NCBI RefSeq assembly: GCF_003149185.1
Contig: NZ_QGDO01000003.1
Location: 248,001 to 312,000, forward strand
Source of the DNA: Sediminitomix flava
Lineage (GTDB): Bacteria > Bacteroidota > Bacteroidia > Cytophagales > Flammeovirgaceae
Direction of reading: 5' to 3'
DNA: 64,000 nucleotides
Every line of letters starts with the position of its first letter. The first letter of the stretch is position 1. Shown here piece by piece: positions 23,701-30,246 of the stretch. A program made the position numbers and the translations under genes. The notes under the pieces are model-generated. The model was given only the letters and a program-made list of their open reading frames with translations, made no database searches and had not been told where the DNA came from.

Positions 23701-25447
23701 TACAGGAACAATCTCTGATCCTTATCAAATCAGTAATCTTTCCGAATTGAGATGGTTATCCGAAGGATTGGAAACAGGAATGTCTGATTCAGTCCGTTGG
23801 AGCAAGCACTATTTGGTTACAGAAAATATAGATGCTTCAGAGACATTCCACTGGAATTTGGAAGAAGGATTTTCACCAATCGGTACAGACAAAATACCAT
23901 TTACAGGAAGTTTGAATGGTCAAGGTTTTGAGATTGATTCTTTGACAATTAATCGACCTGAAGCAAAGTATGTAGGGCTGTTTGGTTTTGCAGAAGAAGC
24001 GGTGATTAAAAAGTTAAAAGTTAAAGACGTAAGTATTGATGGGTTTAATTTTGTAGGAGGAATTGCAGGTAAAGTTAAAGCCACGATTCTAGAAAAGTCT
24101 TGGGTTTCAGGTCTAATAACCTCATCGAATAAATCCGTAGGAGGTATTTTAGGTGAAATTGCTGATGAATCAATCTTAAGTAAAGTTTATTCTTATGCTA
24201 CTGTAATAGGGAATAAAAATGTCGGTGGCTTGGCTGGAGCAAATTATACCTCATTAATACAAGAAAGTTATGCTGTAGGGCATATTGAGGGGGCTCAAGA
24301 TGTTGGAGGCTTGGTTGGTAACTCAAATTCTTCTGCAAGTGTAGTTAATGCTTACTGGGACATAGAAACTACAGGACAGCTTATATCTTCAGCTTCTGAA
24401 AAAGATGCAGGACTAGAAACCTTACAATTTGCAGATACAATAAACTTTAAATCATGGGATTTTGAAAAAGACTGGAAACTAAAAGTACAGACCGAGCTTG
24501 ACAGTGTTGTTCGTCCTCATTTCTTCGATCAGAGCACAGTAGATTCTTATATCATTAGAGTGAAAGGGACAAAAAATGGAGTTATCTCTCCAGGTTCAAT
24601 TGAAGTAAATGAGGGAGAAAGTAAGAACTTTGAGTTTATAGCAGAGCAAGGTTATAAAGTATCAAATGTTTGGGTTGATGGAGATAGTATAGGATCTGTA
24701 GAGAATTATGAATTTAGTAACGTTCAAGATTATCATACTATTGAAGCTACTTTTGAGAAAGCTCTTTATTCAATAGAAGTCCTTTCTGAAGGAAATGGTA
24801 CTTTAAGTCTTCAAGATACCACAATGGTATTCGATGATATAATTGAACTGGTATTTACACCAGAAGTTGGATATACTATTTTAGATGTCTTACAAAATGA
24901 AGTCAGTTTAGGTAGGGTTGAAACTTTAAATCTCACAGACATTTATGAAGATCAAATCATTCGAGTGATTTTTGGAGATTACCCGATCTATACCATACCG
25001 GCTTTAGCAGGGGAAAACGGTAGTATTTATCCAGAAATAGCAGAGGTTGTAGAAGGACAAGATCAATTATTTGAAATCATTCCTGAAGAGGGATATGAAG
25101 TTCAAGAAGTATTTATCGATTCTATGTCTGTTGGAGCTATAACAGAGTACTTGTTTGAAAGTGTCGCAGGAGATAGAACCATATCAGCAATTTTCAAAAA
25201 GATAAAAGTACTAGATGCTCCAGAAGGCATCTCTGTAAATATCTATCCAAATCCTACTTCAAGAATTGTCAATATCCAGAATATAGAGAAGGGTAAATCA
25301 GTGGTTGTTTATTCAGTACTAGGTAAAGAAGTATTGCAGTTGAAGTCTGATGGAACGCTACTAGAAATTGATCTGAAAGGTTTAGATACTGGAGTTTATT
25401 TTATCCAGATAGAAGATGTAGGTGTGACCAAGGTTGTAAAAGAATAA
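11768..25447 (+). CDS. Giant T9SS-secreted GLUG/InlB repeat protein (4559 residues)
   Basis: An uninterrupted 13.7-kb gene. A signal peptide (to LFAQ) is followed by ten tandem units of about 430-440 residues starting near residues 30, 468, 905, 1339, 1773, 2200, 2633, 3074, 3543 and 3981. Each unit has a DPYQI-x-x-L-x-x-LRWLSE opening, an NIDASE segment, F-x-PIG, several GLUG motifs (GLVG-N), a YWD-x-ET segment and RPYLF, then two InlB B-repeat-like domains (motifs G-x-I-S-P, GYEV-x-x-VLV-G, Y-T-F, F-x-K). An extra InlB-like domain precedes the type A sorting domain (IYPNPTSR to the C terminus). No catalytic motif is visible. By family the protein is probably a long surface or released adhesin/glycan-binding fibre. 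The unit order GLUG-InlB-InlB and the size are striking; units 2-5 and 9-10 are almost identical at DNA level. Sharing an operator-like site with the PUL links it to polysaccharide use. Confidence 0.88.
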   Translation: MRNFILLILILQFSSLNLFAQQQPSLGSGTLEDPYQIENLAHLRWLSEGGSDGTSESERWASHYILTANIDASETSSWNSGVGFKPIGNDTQNFTGTFNGQENVISGLTIKRPAEKYIGLFGFLSVGGVVEHLGLIDVNTEGANFTAGLVAKNKGGTISKCYVSGSVTSTAKHIGGLVGDNASDGSNIGTVSQSYSFTSVTGNENVGGLVGRNNTNSIIQESYAVGLISGNAKFGGLLGLNYGTIEDSFWDTDVSGISTPIDTEVGLTTAEFGNASNFSTWNFTSVWTLSTEILDINVRPYLFIVPTVVEHDITVNTGANGSISPETSTVLDGEDATFSITAAVGYEISGVLVDGVSVGAVESYTFENVTTDHTLSASFVKSVYTITVTSGNHGQISPSTASISFDEEVTFSITADVEYEVYSVLVNGVDQDAITTYKFSDIFEDQSIEAIFIKSGLTVATVPTGTGDIADPYQISTLSELRWLSEGIDGGMTDADRWNKHYVLTSNIDASETEHWNLESGFRPIGNNGNGLKFFGSFDGQEHVISNLTIDRSTEKYIGLFGYLKDGAEVKNLGLIDVSISGQNFTGGLIGKNEKSTVSQCYVSGSITSTNKTVGGLVGDNANEALVSKSYSFADVSGVTNVGGIVGGNYSSSSISECYAVGYVTGTTALGGLIGLNNSGLSFTDSYWDIETTNQSISAGSDESLFGLTTAEFSDATQFIDWDFTSDWAIYSTTLDANPRPYLFIDRFTVSVTENVGGSISPSTTEFLKGENQIFTIEAATGYEVADVLVDGASVGVVESYTFNDISTDHTISATFEKVLYTITATVGDHGQISPSSASLYFDEEITFTITPDLEYEVYSVLVNGEDQGAITSYTFRDIYEGQSIEVTFIKSGLTEATIPTGTGDISDPYQISNLSELRWLSEGIDSGMTDADRWNKHYVLTSNIDASETVHWNSNLGFRPIGNDTDNFSGSFDGQEFVIDGLTMVRSDEKFVGLFGVISSGEVQNLGLTSVDIEGKNAVGSIAGKLDGANIESSYASGSVQITTKNGGGLVGSMTNGSILEKAYSFVNVDGLTNTGGLVGANYGSTIRESYAVGSVLSTEASVGGLAGLADGSSLVETSYWDVETTTQSISSGSDESLFGLTTAEFSDATQFIDWDFTSDWAIYSTTLDANPRPYLFIDRFTVSVTENVGGSISPGTTEFLKGENQIFTIEADAGYEVADVLVNGASIGVVESYTFNDISSDHTISATFEKVLYTITATAGDHGQISPSSASLYFDEEVTFTITPDLEYEVYSVLVNGEDQGVNTTYTFRDIYEGQSIEVIFIKSGLIEATIPTGAGDISDPYQISNLSELRWLSEGIDSGMTDTDRWNKHYVLTSNIDASETVHWNSNLGFRPIGNDTDNFSGSFNGQEFVIDGLTLARGDEKFVGLFGVISSGQVQNLGLTSVDIEGKNAVGSIAGKLDGANIESSYASGSVQIITKNGGGLVGSMTNGSVLEKAYSFVNVDGLTNTGGLVGANYGSTIRESYAVGSVLSTEASVGGLAGLADGSSLVENSYWDIETTTQSNSFGSDESLFGLITAEFSDATQFIDWDFTSDWAIYSTALDANPRPYLFIDRFTVSVTENVGGSISPGTTEFLKGENQIFTIEADAGYEVADVLVDGASVGVVESYTFNDISTDHTISATFEKVPYTITATAGDHGQISPSSASLYFDEEVTFTITPDLEYEVYSVLVNGEEQGAITSYTFRDIYEDQSIEVIFIKSGLAEATIPTGTGDITDPYHISNLSELRWLSEGIDGGMTDTDRWSKHYILTSNIDASETVHWNFDLGFNPIGNDTDNFSGSFNGQEFKIEGLSINRIDDKFVGLFGVLSNAEVQNLGLTEVNIIGKNAVGALAGKAESTTIYTSYASGELLATTKNGGGLVGSMTAGSILQKSYSFVNVEGLTNTGGLVGANYGSTIDECYAVGSVVSSENSKGGIVGLADGSSMITNTFWDTETSSITSAKSTEVGLATIDFSDSSNFVDWDFSSDWAIYTTNLNANPRPYLFIDRYTVSVSSGLGGRISPTSSTVVENGNQTFTIVADAGYILSDVLVDGSSVGAVESYTFENVTGDHTISASFEKELYTITASAGSNGQISPSTESIYFDEEKTFTISADLGFEVYSVSVNGVDQGAITEYTFRDIYENQNIEAVFIRSAVAPTGNGTFTDPYLISSLAGLRWLSENTDDVDRLTKHYVLTDTIDASETLDWHNGKGFVPIGDGTHAFTGSFNGQTNLIQGLVINRENEESIGLFGHLKDGAKVRSIGLVDSNIKGKKFVGGIAGKSEASSIEQCFVTGKVEATDKTVGSLVGDNFSNAFIYRAYSLAGVIGDSNVGGLVGRNTTEAMIKESFAVGQVIANSKAGGLIGINYATVLDSYWDKETTGQLVSSGSDESIYGLNTVEFADSNNFPTWDFEHAWEIGIEEWDVVSRPYLYTNQAQEFVIDVIKNTEGVYTYEKVFLFRGESLEFRLGQRPGYVLSNLLVNGDSLGPLGSYIFKEVEENHTIEGEFERELYQITVLPTEHGSIDLGNTEIYVDEEKNFQFTPEVGYEVFSILVNGKVKSPSDSYTFSNVTKDQTLEVLFTKSGLTLASEPENGDGSVENPYEIGTLAELRWLSEGGNGAPKNSVRWAMHYILTDTINAIETREWNAGYGFTPIGDDNNKFKGTFDGQGNYIDSLYIQRETGKVGLFGQIKEAKIKRVNLRNAEIEGSSVVGGLVGKASWSIIENVSVTGGISAVSKSVGGVVGELTENSVLLRASSFASVYSPKNVGGLVGANYSSSLVQSYAVGLVNGSDKTGGLIGIENTTATVLDSYWDRVTTGQLVSAGSDDTSGLSTADFEVATNFENWNFVDVWNIELKDEFNNTPRPYLLSVEPSNTYSITVVESDSGQISPTTIQLAENERMSFNIVPNKGFEIEQLKIDGVDQGVLTKYTFDAIQSNHEIEAKYKEVVYNISLSYSINGTVTESDTETPLQITFDDSRTFTFMPEDGYEVSSVLVNGKEKGVVTEYTFTDVFEDQTLEVFFTKSGLTLASMPAKGYGTIDDPYQIETLSNLRWLSEGGSSTSNDLASGSRYFLLSNEIDESQNTSEQLTGRDVSTKERWNSHYILIDNINASGSKDWNSELGFSPIGTEDIPFKGTFNGQGFTIDSLVINRPNDNNIGLFGFTEGTYVEQVGLTNVSVTANAFVGGLVGKVYGSTIERTYVSGNISVTDKNVGGLVGELNKGSLIHKSYSLTNVFGAKNVGGLVGAAYTSDVLESYAVGQVLGSSNTGGLVGTTNSSAQILKSYWDKETSNQASSSASADAFGLITSEFNTSLSFEDWNFENSWKLENISSLDSVARPHLFLHESLPLYTIEVLESEGGQIRSRTLQMNQSDSVRFKIQADAGYQIADVLVDDESQGALSAYTFVDVNSSQTISATFDKIDYTITFITDKYGSVDSGDTTIQFDEVKTFNFLPEDGYEVYSVKLNGEEQLVSESYTFKNIFANQTLEVFFIKSGLAVATEPTMGTGTDSDPYQISNLSELRWLSEGLETGMSDSVRWSKHYLVTENIDASETFHWNLEEGFSPIGTDKIPFTGSLNGQGFEIDSLTINRSEGKQVGLFGFVSDAHIHQLGLTDVSLLGKSSIGGLAGKAVGSIIERVYVSGDLESTEKSIGGLIGEIGKNTFVHRSFSLANVTGIRNVGGLLGACYNSSVLESYAVGKVLGEENNGGLVGQVNSTAKVEKSYWDTETTQQTVSAGSKAKFGLISENFAADSSFVDWNLDVVWSLETVSELDSLVRPYLFRDGNTNVHFISVADSVGGSISPRSLSLTEGETRVYKIKAENGYQIVDVFVDSVSQGALSEYTFVEVSSAHSISASFEKIPYEITVNVGNHGEVDSSSTTIFYDEVKTFKFTADEGYEVHSVYVNGEDLGVISEYTFQDIFANQTLEVFFIKSGLAVATEPTIGTGTISDPYQISNLSELRWLSEGLETGMSDSVRWSKHYLVTENIDASETFHWNLEEGFSPIGTDKIPFTGSLNGQGFEIDSLTINRPEAKYVGLFGFAEEAVIKKLKVKDVSIDGFNFVGGIAGKVKATILEKSWVSGLITSSNKSVGGILGEIADESILSKVYSYATVIGNKNVGGLAGANYTSLIQESYAVGHIEGAQDVGGLVGNSNSSASVVNAYWDIETTGQLISSASEKDAGLETLQFADTINFKSWDFEKDWKLKVQTELDSVVRPHFFDQSTVDSYIIRVKGTKNGVISPGSIEVNEGESKNFEFIAEQGYKVSNVWVDGDSIGSVENYEFSNVQDYHTIEATFEKALYSIEVLSEGNGTLSLQDTTMVFDDIIELVFTPEVGYTILDVLQNEVSLGRVETLNLTDIYEDQIIRVIFGDYPIYTIPALAGENGSIYPEIAEVVEGQDQLFEIIPEEGYEVQEVFIDSMSVGAITEYLFESVAGDRTISAIFKKIKVLDAPEGISVNIYPNPTSRIVNIQNIEKGKSVVVYSVLGKEVLQLKSDGTLLEIDLKGLDTGVYFIQIEDVGVTKVVKE
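11855..25200 (+). repeat. Ten tandem coding repeat units of about 1.3 kb
   Basis: Matching points of the units fall at 11855, 13169, 14480, 15782, 17084, 18365, 19664, 20987, 22394 and 23708, giving periods of 1314, 1311, 1302, 1302, 1281, 1299, 1323, 1407 and 1314 bp, all multiples of three. Units 3, 4 and 5 keep an exact 1302-bp period with few base changes. Units 6-8 are clearly diverged. Unit 8 is long because of a short internal insertion. Units 9 and 10 again share long almost identical runs. The pattern suggests expansion by unequal recombination or gene conversion after an older duplication series. Confidence 0.9.
13871..14053 (+). repeat. 183-bp block identical to 15173-15355
   Basis: Reading both copies base by base from GATGAAAGTT shows no difference over 183 bp, ending where the first copy has CCTAGT and the second CCTGGT. 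The offset is exactly 1302 bp. The block spans the end of the GLUG region and the start of the first InlB-like domain of units 2 and 3. Identity at third codon positions implies recent duplication or gene conversion. A close but not identical copy lies at about 16475. Confidence 0.9.
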
Positions 25448-25471
25448 GGTAAATAAGTAATCGATTAATTT

Positions 25472-25518
25472 AACTCTGTAAGCTCGTGATAAAGATCATG
25501 AGTTTGCAGAGTTTTTTT
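25472..25518 (+). terminator. Terminator of the giant GLUG gene
   Basis: AACTCTGTAAGCTC (25472-25485) can pair with GAGTTTGCAGAGTT (25500-25513) through a few G-U pairs; an inner TGAT/ATCA stem and a following run of T residues complete the structure. It separates the giant gene from the PUL promoter. Confidence 0.85.
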
Positions 25519-25640
25519 ATGGCTGAATTTTAGAGTTGATACTTTTAACATCTACATATCTTAAAAACAGAAAAGTTATTGGTTTGAAGGTTACTTTTTA
25601 AAAGTAGGGTCTATGATACTTTAAAGGCAGGTAATTAAAG

Positions 25641-25702
25641 ATATATACCCTTCTATTTTTGAGATTTCACCCTTTTTGCAATTTTCTTTAAGTGTACTTT
25701 TG
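25641..25702 (+). promoter_or_regulatory. Bipartite CCC regulatory site plus perfect -7 element upstream of the PUL
   Basis: ATATATACCC (CCC 25648-25650) and GATTTCACCC (CCC 25670-25672) are exactly 22 bp apart. The second block ends 23 bp before TACTTTTG (25695-25702), a perfect TAnnTTTG. The beta-mannosidase start is 77 bp further on. This is the only gene-free stretch of more than 300 bp before the PUL (25448-25779); apart from the terminator at its left end and this site, I see nothing else in it. Confidence 0.7.
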
Positions 25703-25779
25703 AAACGTATTCAAAGTCAAAAAATATTCTATCCGGATTGAGATTTAAAATTGATCGTTCATAGATAATAGATATAGAC

Positions 25780-28389
25780 ATGAGGATGAACTTCAGAAAA
25801 ACATTACAATTAGTATTATGCTTTATCGGGCTTTCGCTCCAAGGTTTTGGACAGTCAAAAGTTCTAGAGATGACAATCGATAAGGATTGGGTGTTTAGCC
25901 AAGCAGAAAAGAAAGAATGGTTAAAGGCATCTGTTCCTGGTTGTGTTCATACTGACCTTTTAAAGCATAATAAAATTGAAGATCCTTTTTTTGGAACCAA
26001 CGAAAAGAAAGTCCAATGGATTGATAAAAAGGATTGGATCTATCAAACAAGCTTCACTGTAGATAAGAATACTTCATCTCACAATCATCAAGAGTTGATT
26101 TTTGAGGGACTAGATACATACGCTGATGTATATCTTAATGAAGAAAAAATTCTTTCTGCAAATAACATGTTCCGTACATGGAAAGTAGATGTGAAAAATA
26201 TCCTTAAAGAAGGAAAAAACACACTGAAAATTTATTTCCATTCTCCAATAAAAGTAGCAGAGCCATTATGGGATGAGGTAGGTTACCCTCTTTATGCGAT
26301 CAATGATGATGCGAAAACTGGAGGTACAGGAGATAAAAAATTGAGTGTGATGACTCGTAAGGCTGGATACCAATATGGATGGGACTGGGGTCCGCGTTTG
26401 GTGAGTTCAGGTATCTACCGTCCAATTACGCTAAAGTCATGGGGTGCTACAACTATCGAAAATGTACATTATACGCAGCACAATATGTCTGAGAAAAATG
26501 TGACAGTAAAAGGAAAGGTAAACCTTACTTCACATGCTAAAAGTAAAGCAAAAGTACAGATTGTGGATGCTAAGAGTGGTGTAGTTTACACTGATACTAA
26601 GGTGAAATTATCAAAAGGACAAAATGCAGTTTCATTCTCCTTTGATATCAAAAATCCGAAACTGTGGTGGTCAAACGGGTTGGGTGAGCAAAACCTTTAT
26701 ACATTAAAAGCTCAGGTTACAATCGATGGTGAAGTACAAGATGAGAAAGTAGAAAACATTGGTATTCGTACCATTGAACTTAATACAGCAAAAGACGAAA
26801 TAGGAGCCGCATTTTCATTCAGACTTAACGGTCAAGATGTATTTATGAAAGGAACAAATTACATTCCTGGAGATATGTTCTTAGACAGAGTTTCGGATGA
26901 AAAATTAGAGGAAACAATTAAAGCTTGTGCTGATGCAAATATGAATATGATTCGTGTTTGGGGTGGCGGAACTTACGAAAGAGATTTATTCTATGACCTT
27001 TGTGATAAATATGGACTTCTAGTTTGGCAAGACTTTATGTTTGCTTGTAGTCTTTACCCAGGAGACGAAGCTTTTGTTGAAAATGTGAAAGCTGAGGTAA
27101 AAGATAACGTGATTCGTTTGAGAAATCACCCATCATTGGCAATGTGGTGTGGAAATAACGAGATTGAGTGGGCTTGGTTTGGATGGGGAATCCAGAAGCA
27201 AATGAAATGGTCTGAAGCAGATTCTACCAAAATCATCAATGATTACTTCAGATTATTTACTGAAGAAATTCCAAACGTTTTAGGTGAGTATGACAACAGA
27301 GATTATTGGGCTTCTTCTCCTTATTTCAGAAAGTATGGCGATCACCTAGAAAATGAAGGAGACAGACACCTTTGGGATGTTTGGAAAGGGCCAAAAGCTT
27401 GGACATACTACAAAGAACATGTACCTCGTTTTATGAGTGAGTATGGTTACCAAGGTTATCCTGAAGTTGCTACGCTTAAAAACTATGTGAAAGAAGAGGA
27501 TATGAATTTGTGGTCTCCGGCTATGAGAAACCATCAGAAAGCTAAGTATGGTAACAAAAGAATTCTTAAGAATGTACAGAAAGAGTTTGATGTAAATGGT
27601 AAAGACGATTTTGAAAAGTTTGTCTATATCTCTCAGATGTACCAAGCATATGATGTGAAATTCGCCGTAGAAACACATCGTAGAAATATGCCACATTGTA
27701 TGGGTACTTTATACTGGCAAGTAAATGATTGTTGGCCAGTAGCGAGTTGGGCAAGTATTGATTATGAAGGACGTTGGAAAGCTGTTCATTATGCCGTAAG
27801 AGATAGTTATAAAAATGTCATTGTATCTATTTCAGAAGAAAATAAAGATTTCCATATCTATACCGTTTCAGATAAACTTGAAGATGAGTCTGCGGACTTA
27901 ACGCTTAAAGTAATGGACTTTGATGGCAAAGTAATTTATGAGAATAAAGAGCTTGTACAAGTTCAAGCGAATTCAAGTAAGTTCCAATTTGTGATTCCGA
28001 GCACACTAGTTCCTTTAAATAGAGCAAATCTTGTAGTAGTAGCAGAGCTGTCTAGAGATGGAAAAGTCATTGATAGAAACGAATACTTCAGTATCAGAAA
28101 TAAAGATTTGGCATTAGTAACGGATTATACACTTGAGCAAGAGATCGTTAAGAATGCAGATAATTCGTATTCAATTACACTTAAAACTGATAAGCTTTTA
28201 AGGGGAGTTAAGCTTGAAAGTCAAGATCATACAGGAAGCTGGTCAGATAATTATTTTGATATGCTACCAGGAGAGTCTGTGGAAGTCGTGTGGTATCCAT
28301 CTTCAGATAGTACTGAAGAAATGAGCTTCAAAGCTATTACCATGAATCAGATGCTTTCAAAGCAGCCAGTACAAAAGATGAGTAAATAA
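25780..28389 (+). CDS. GH2 beta-mannosidase
   Basis: This 869-residue exported enzyme has a signal peptide ending near GFGQ (start 25780; the second ATG at 25786 is equally possible). The order is that of GH2 beta-mannosidases: an N-terminal sugar-binding beta-sandwich (about 30-220, with SVPGCVHTDL and YGWDWGPRL), an immunoglobulin-like domain (220-335), a TIM barrel (about 335-640) and C-terminal sandwich domains. The barrel shows NMIRVWGGGTYE, WQDFMFACSLYP, the acid/base glutamate E461 in WCGNNE, and the nucleophile E554 in MSEYGYQ. It removes terminal beta-mannose from oligosaccharides, probably in the periplasm. It is the first gene after the bipartite regulatory site, and a strong hairpin lies between it and the sulfatases. 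GH2 members with other specificities exist, but the barrel motifs favour beta-mannosidase. Confidence 0.9.
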   Translation: MRMNFRKTLQLVLCFIGLSLQGFGQSKVLEMTIDKDWVFSQAEKKEWLKASVPGCVHTDLLKHNKIEDPFFGTNEKKVQWIDKKDWIYQTSFTVDKNTSSHNHQELIFEGLDTYADVYLNEEKILSANNMFRTWKVDVKNILKEGKNTLKIYFHSPIKVAEPLWDEVGYPLYAINDDAKTGGTGDKKLSVMTRKAGYQYGWDWGPRLVSSGIYRPITLKSWGATTIENVHYTQHNMSEKNVTVKGKVNLTSHAKSKAKVQIVDAKSGVVYTDTKVKLSKGQNAVSFSFDIKNPKLWWSNGLGEQNLYTLKAQVTIDGEVQDEKVENIGIRTIELNTAKDEIGAAFSFRLNGQDVFMKGTNYIPGDMFLDRVSDEKLEETIKACADANMNMIRVWGGGTYERDLFYDLCDKYGLLVWQDFMFACSLYPGDEAFVENVKAEVKDNVIRLRNHPSLAMWCGNNEIEWAWFGWGIQKQMKWSEADSTKIINDYFRLFTEEIPNVLGEYDNRDYWASSPYFRKYGDHLENEGDRHLWDVWKGPKAWTYYKEHVPRFMSEYGYQGYPEVATLKNYVKEEDMNLWSPAMRNHQKAKYGNKRILKNVQKEFDVNGKDDFEKFVYISQMYQAYDVKFAVETHRRNMPHCMGTLYWQVNDCWPVASWASIDYEGRWKAVHYAVRDSYKNVIVSISEENKDFHIYTVSDKLEDESADLTLKVMDFDGKVIYENKELVQVQANSSKFQFVIPSTLVPLNRANLVVVAELSRDGKVIDRNEYFSIRNKDLALVTDYTLEQEIVKNADNSYSITLKTDKLLRGVKLESQDHTGSWSDNYFDMLPGESVEVVWYPSSDSTEEMSFKAITMNQMLSKQPVQKMSK

Positions 28390-28399
28390 ATTTTCTTTC

Positions 28400-28447
28400 A
28401 GAAAGGGTTCTTTAGCAATCAGAACCTAAAGAACCTTTCTACTTTTT
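28400..28447 (+). terminator. Intercistronic hairpin (attenuator or partial terminator)
   Basis: AGAAAGGGTTCTTTAG (28400-28415) pairs with CTAAAGAACCTTTCT (28426-28440) with a single bulged G, followed by ACTTTTTAA. It is strong enough to terminate, yet the next gene starts 25 bp later on the same strand with no obvious promoter. Partial termination or mRNA end protection are both plausible. Confidence 0.65.
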
Positions 28448-28472
28448 AAGTTACACTCAGAAGATAGTAAAG

Positions 28473-30236
28473 ATGTTAAAGCAAAGCTTTTTAAAGAAAA
28501 TCATCCTTGTCGGACTATGCCTAATTGGTGTACAGTCTGTACAAGCGCAAAAGCAAAGACCCAATGTGGTTATTGTAATGGCAGATGATCAAGGGTATGG
28601 TGATCTGGGTATTACTGGTAATGAATATATTTCAACACCTAACATTGATAATTTTGCTGAAGAGAATATTACTTTTGACCGTTTTATGGTCAATGCAGTA
28701 TGTGCTCCTACAAGAGCGAGTTTCTTGACAGGAAGGCACAACTTGGCAACAGGTGTAAATTGGGTGACTCGAAGAAAAGAAGTGATGAATAGCGAGGAAG
28801 TAACAATTGCTGAGCTTTTCAAAACTTATGGGTATAAAACAGGACTTTTTGGGAAATGGCATAATGGTGCTCAATATCCGCATAACCCTGTAGGACAAGG
28901 TTTCGATACTTTTTTAGGTTTTTGCGCAGGTCACTGGAACAATTACTTTGATACAAAATTAGAGAATGAAAAGGGTGAGTTTGTACAAACTAAGGGCTAT
29001 ATTGCAGATGTACTTACAGATCACGCAATTTCATTTATCGAAGAAAATAATAAGGAACCATTTTTGTGTTTTGTTCCTTACAATACACCACATGCACCAT
29101 TTCAAGTTGCAGATGAGTACTTTGATAAGTATAAAAAACAAGGCTTAGATGATCGTACTGCGGCTGTTTATGGTATGGTTGAAAATATCGATGATAATGT
29201 AGGTCGATTGATTCAGTCTTTAAAAGATAACGGACTATGGGAAAATACAATCTTCATTTATACATCAGATAATGGACCAAATGGAGAGCGATACAATGCT
29301 GGAATGAAAGGTAAAAAAGCTACAGTTCATGAAGGTGGAGTAAGAGTACCATTTTTTATGAAAGTGCCAGGATATGGGGAGGGAAATATTAAAGAGTTAA
29401 CAGCGCACATTGATATTTTACCTACTATTTCAACACTATGTAATGTAGAAGTGCCTTCAGAACTTGACATTCACGGTAGTGATTTAAGTCCATTGTTGAA
29501 AGGACAGTCATGGGAGGAACGTACAATTTTTACTCATAACCAACCTTGGAACTTTGAAGAAGCACCAGCAGGAGCCGTAAGAACGGAGCAGTATCGATTG
29601 GTATTCAGTAAAGACAATGATACCACTTTATATGATATGCAGATCGATCCAAATCAAGAGCTTGACATTAGTGCTAAACATCCTCAAGTTGTAGAAGATT
29701 TGGGAAAGGCTTATCATGAGTGGTTTATAGATGTAACTAGCGGTGGTCATGAACCAAAGGTTCCTCGCATTGAAGTAGGTGATACAGAGTATGTATATCT
29801 TCCTGCTGTAGATGGAAAAACAAAGAACAAAGTTCGCTATCAAGGAAAAGGTTGGTCAAACGACTGGGCTAAAAACTTCAAGAATAAAAAAGGCGTGATC
29901 AGTTGGGATCTTAAAGTAGTTGAAGATGGAGAATACACTTTCGATGCACTTTATAGCCTCTCAGAATCTTTTACAGGTTTTAAACTGATCCTTGAACTTG
30001 GAGAGCAACAATTGTCAGCTTCAATGACCGATGCTTTTGTTTCAGAGCTAATCCCAAGTCCAGATAGAGAAGAGAGAACTGAGGTTCACGAATACACTTG
30101 GGGTACTAAATCTGTGGGTAAGCTATTCCTTAAGAAAGGGAAGTACAGCTTGAAAGTGAGAGTAAGTAATGAAATTGATCCTAAAAATGATTTCAGACTA
30201 AAAGAGATCATTATCAAGGGTGTGACACAATCTTAA
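28473..30236 (+). CDS. S1-family sulfatase with C-terminal beta-sandwich-like extension
   Basis: A 587-residue exported arylsulfatase-type enzyme; signal peptide to QAQ. The sulfatase core includes VVIVMADDQGYGD with D38-D39 and the signature C-A-P-T-R-A-S-F-L-T-G with C77 as the expected formylglycine, then FGKWHNG, the NTPHAPF block, SDNGP and GGVRVPFF. Residues from about 430 onwards are beyond the usual catalytic length and look like a beta-rich add-on (WDLKVVEDGEYTFDALYSL, LFLKKGKYSLKVRV), perhaps a carbohydrate-binding module. It lies 83 bp after the beta-mannosidase gene and 4-10 bp before the next sulfatase gene, so translation of the two sulfatases is probably coupled. It has no lysine-rich tail. 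Substrate position specificity is not readable by eye. Confidence 0.92.
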   Translation: MLKQSFLKKIILVGLCLIGVQSVQAQKQRPNVVIVMADDQGYGDLGITGNEYISTPNIDNFAEENITFDRFMVNAVCAPTRASFLTGRHNLATGVNWVTRRKEVMNSEEVTIAELFKTYGYKTGLFGKWHNGAQYPHNPVGQGFDTFLGFCAGHWNNYFDTKLENEKGEFVQTKGYIADVLTDHAISFIEENNKEPFLCFVPYNTPHAPFQVADEYFDKYKKQGLDDRTAAVYGMVENIDDNVGRLIQSLKDNGLWENTIFIYTSDNGPNGERYNAGMKGKKATVHEGGVRVPFFMKVPGYGEGNIKELTAHIDILPTISTLCNVEVPSELDIHGSDLSPLLKGQSWEERTIFTHNQPWNFEEAPAGAVRTEQYRLVFSKDNDTTLYDMQIDPNQELDISAKHPQVVEDLGKAYHEWFIDVTSGGHEPKVPRIEVGDTEYVYLPAVDGKTKNKVRYQGKGWSNDWAKNFKNKKGVISWDLKVVEDGEYTFDALYSLSESFTGFKLILELGEQQLSASMTDAFVSELIPSPDREERTEVHEYTWGTKSVGKLFLKKGKYSLKVRVSNEIDPKNDFRLKEIIIKGVTQS

Positions 30237-30246
30237 TTTTTTGAAA

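Noticed and set aside
11855-25200. CRISPR-like or non-coding repeat array
   Set aside because: All periods are multiples of three, the frame is open for 13.7 kb and the repeats encode known GLUG and InlB-type domains.
27346-27754. Overlapping antisense reading frames inside the beta-mannosidase gene
   Set aside because: They lie opposite a strongly conserved catalytic region, have no domain pattern and no start context; they are by-products of the real gene.
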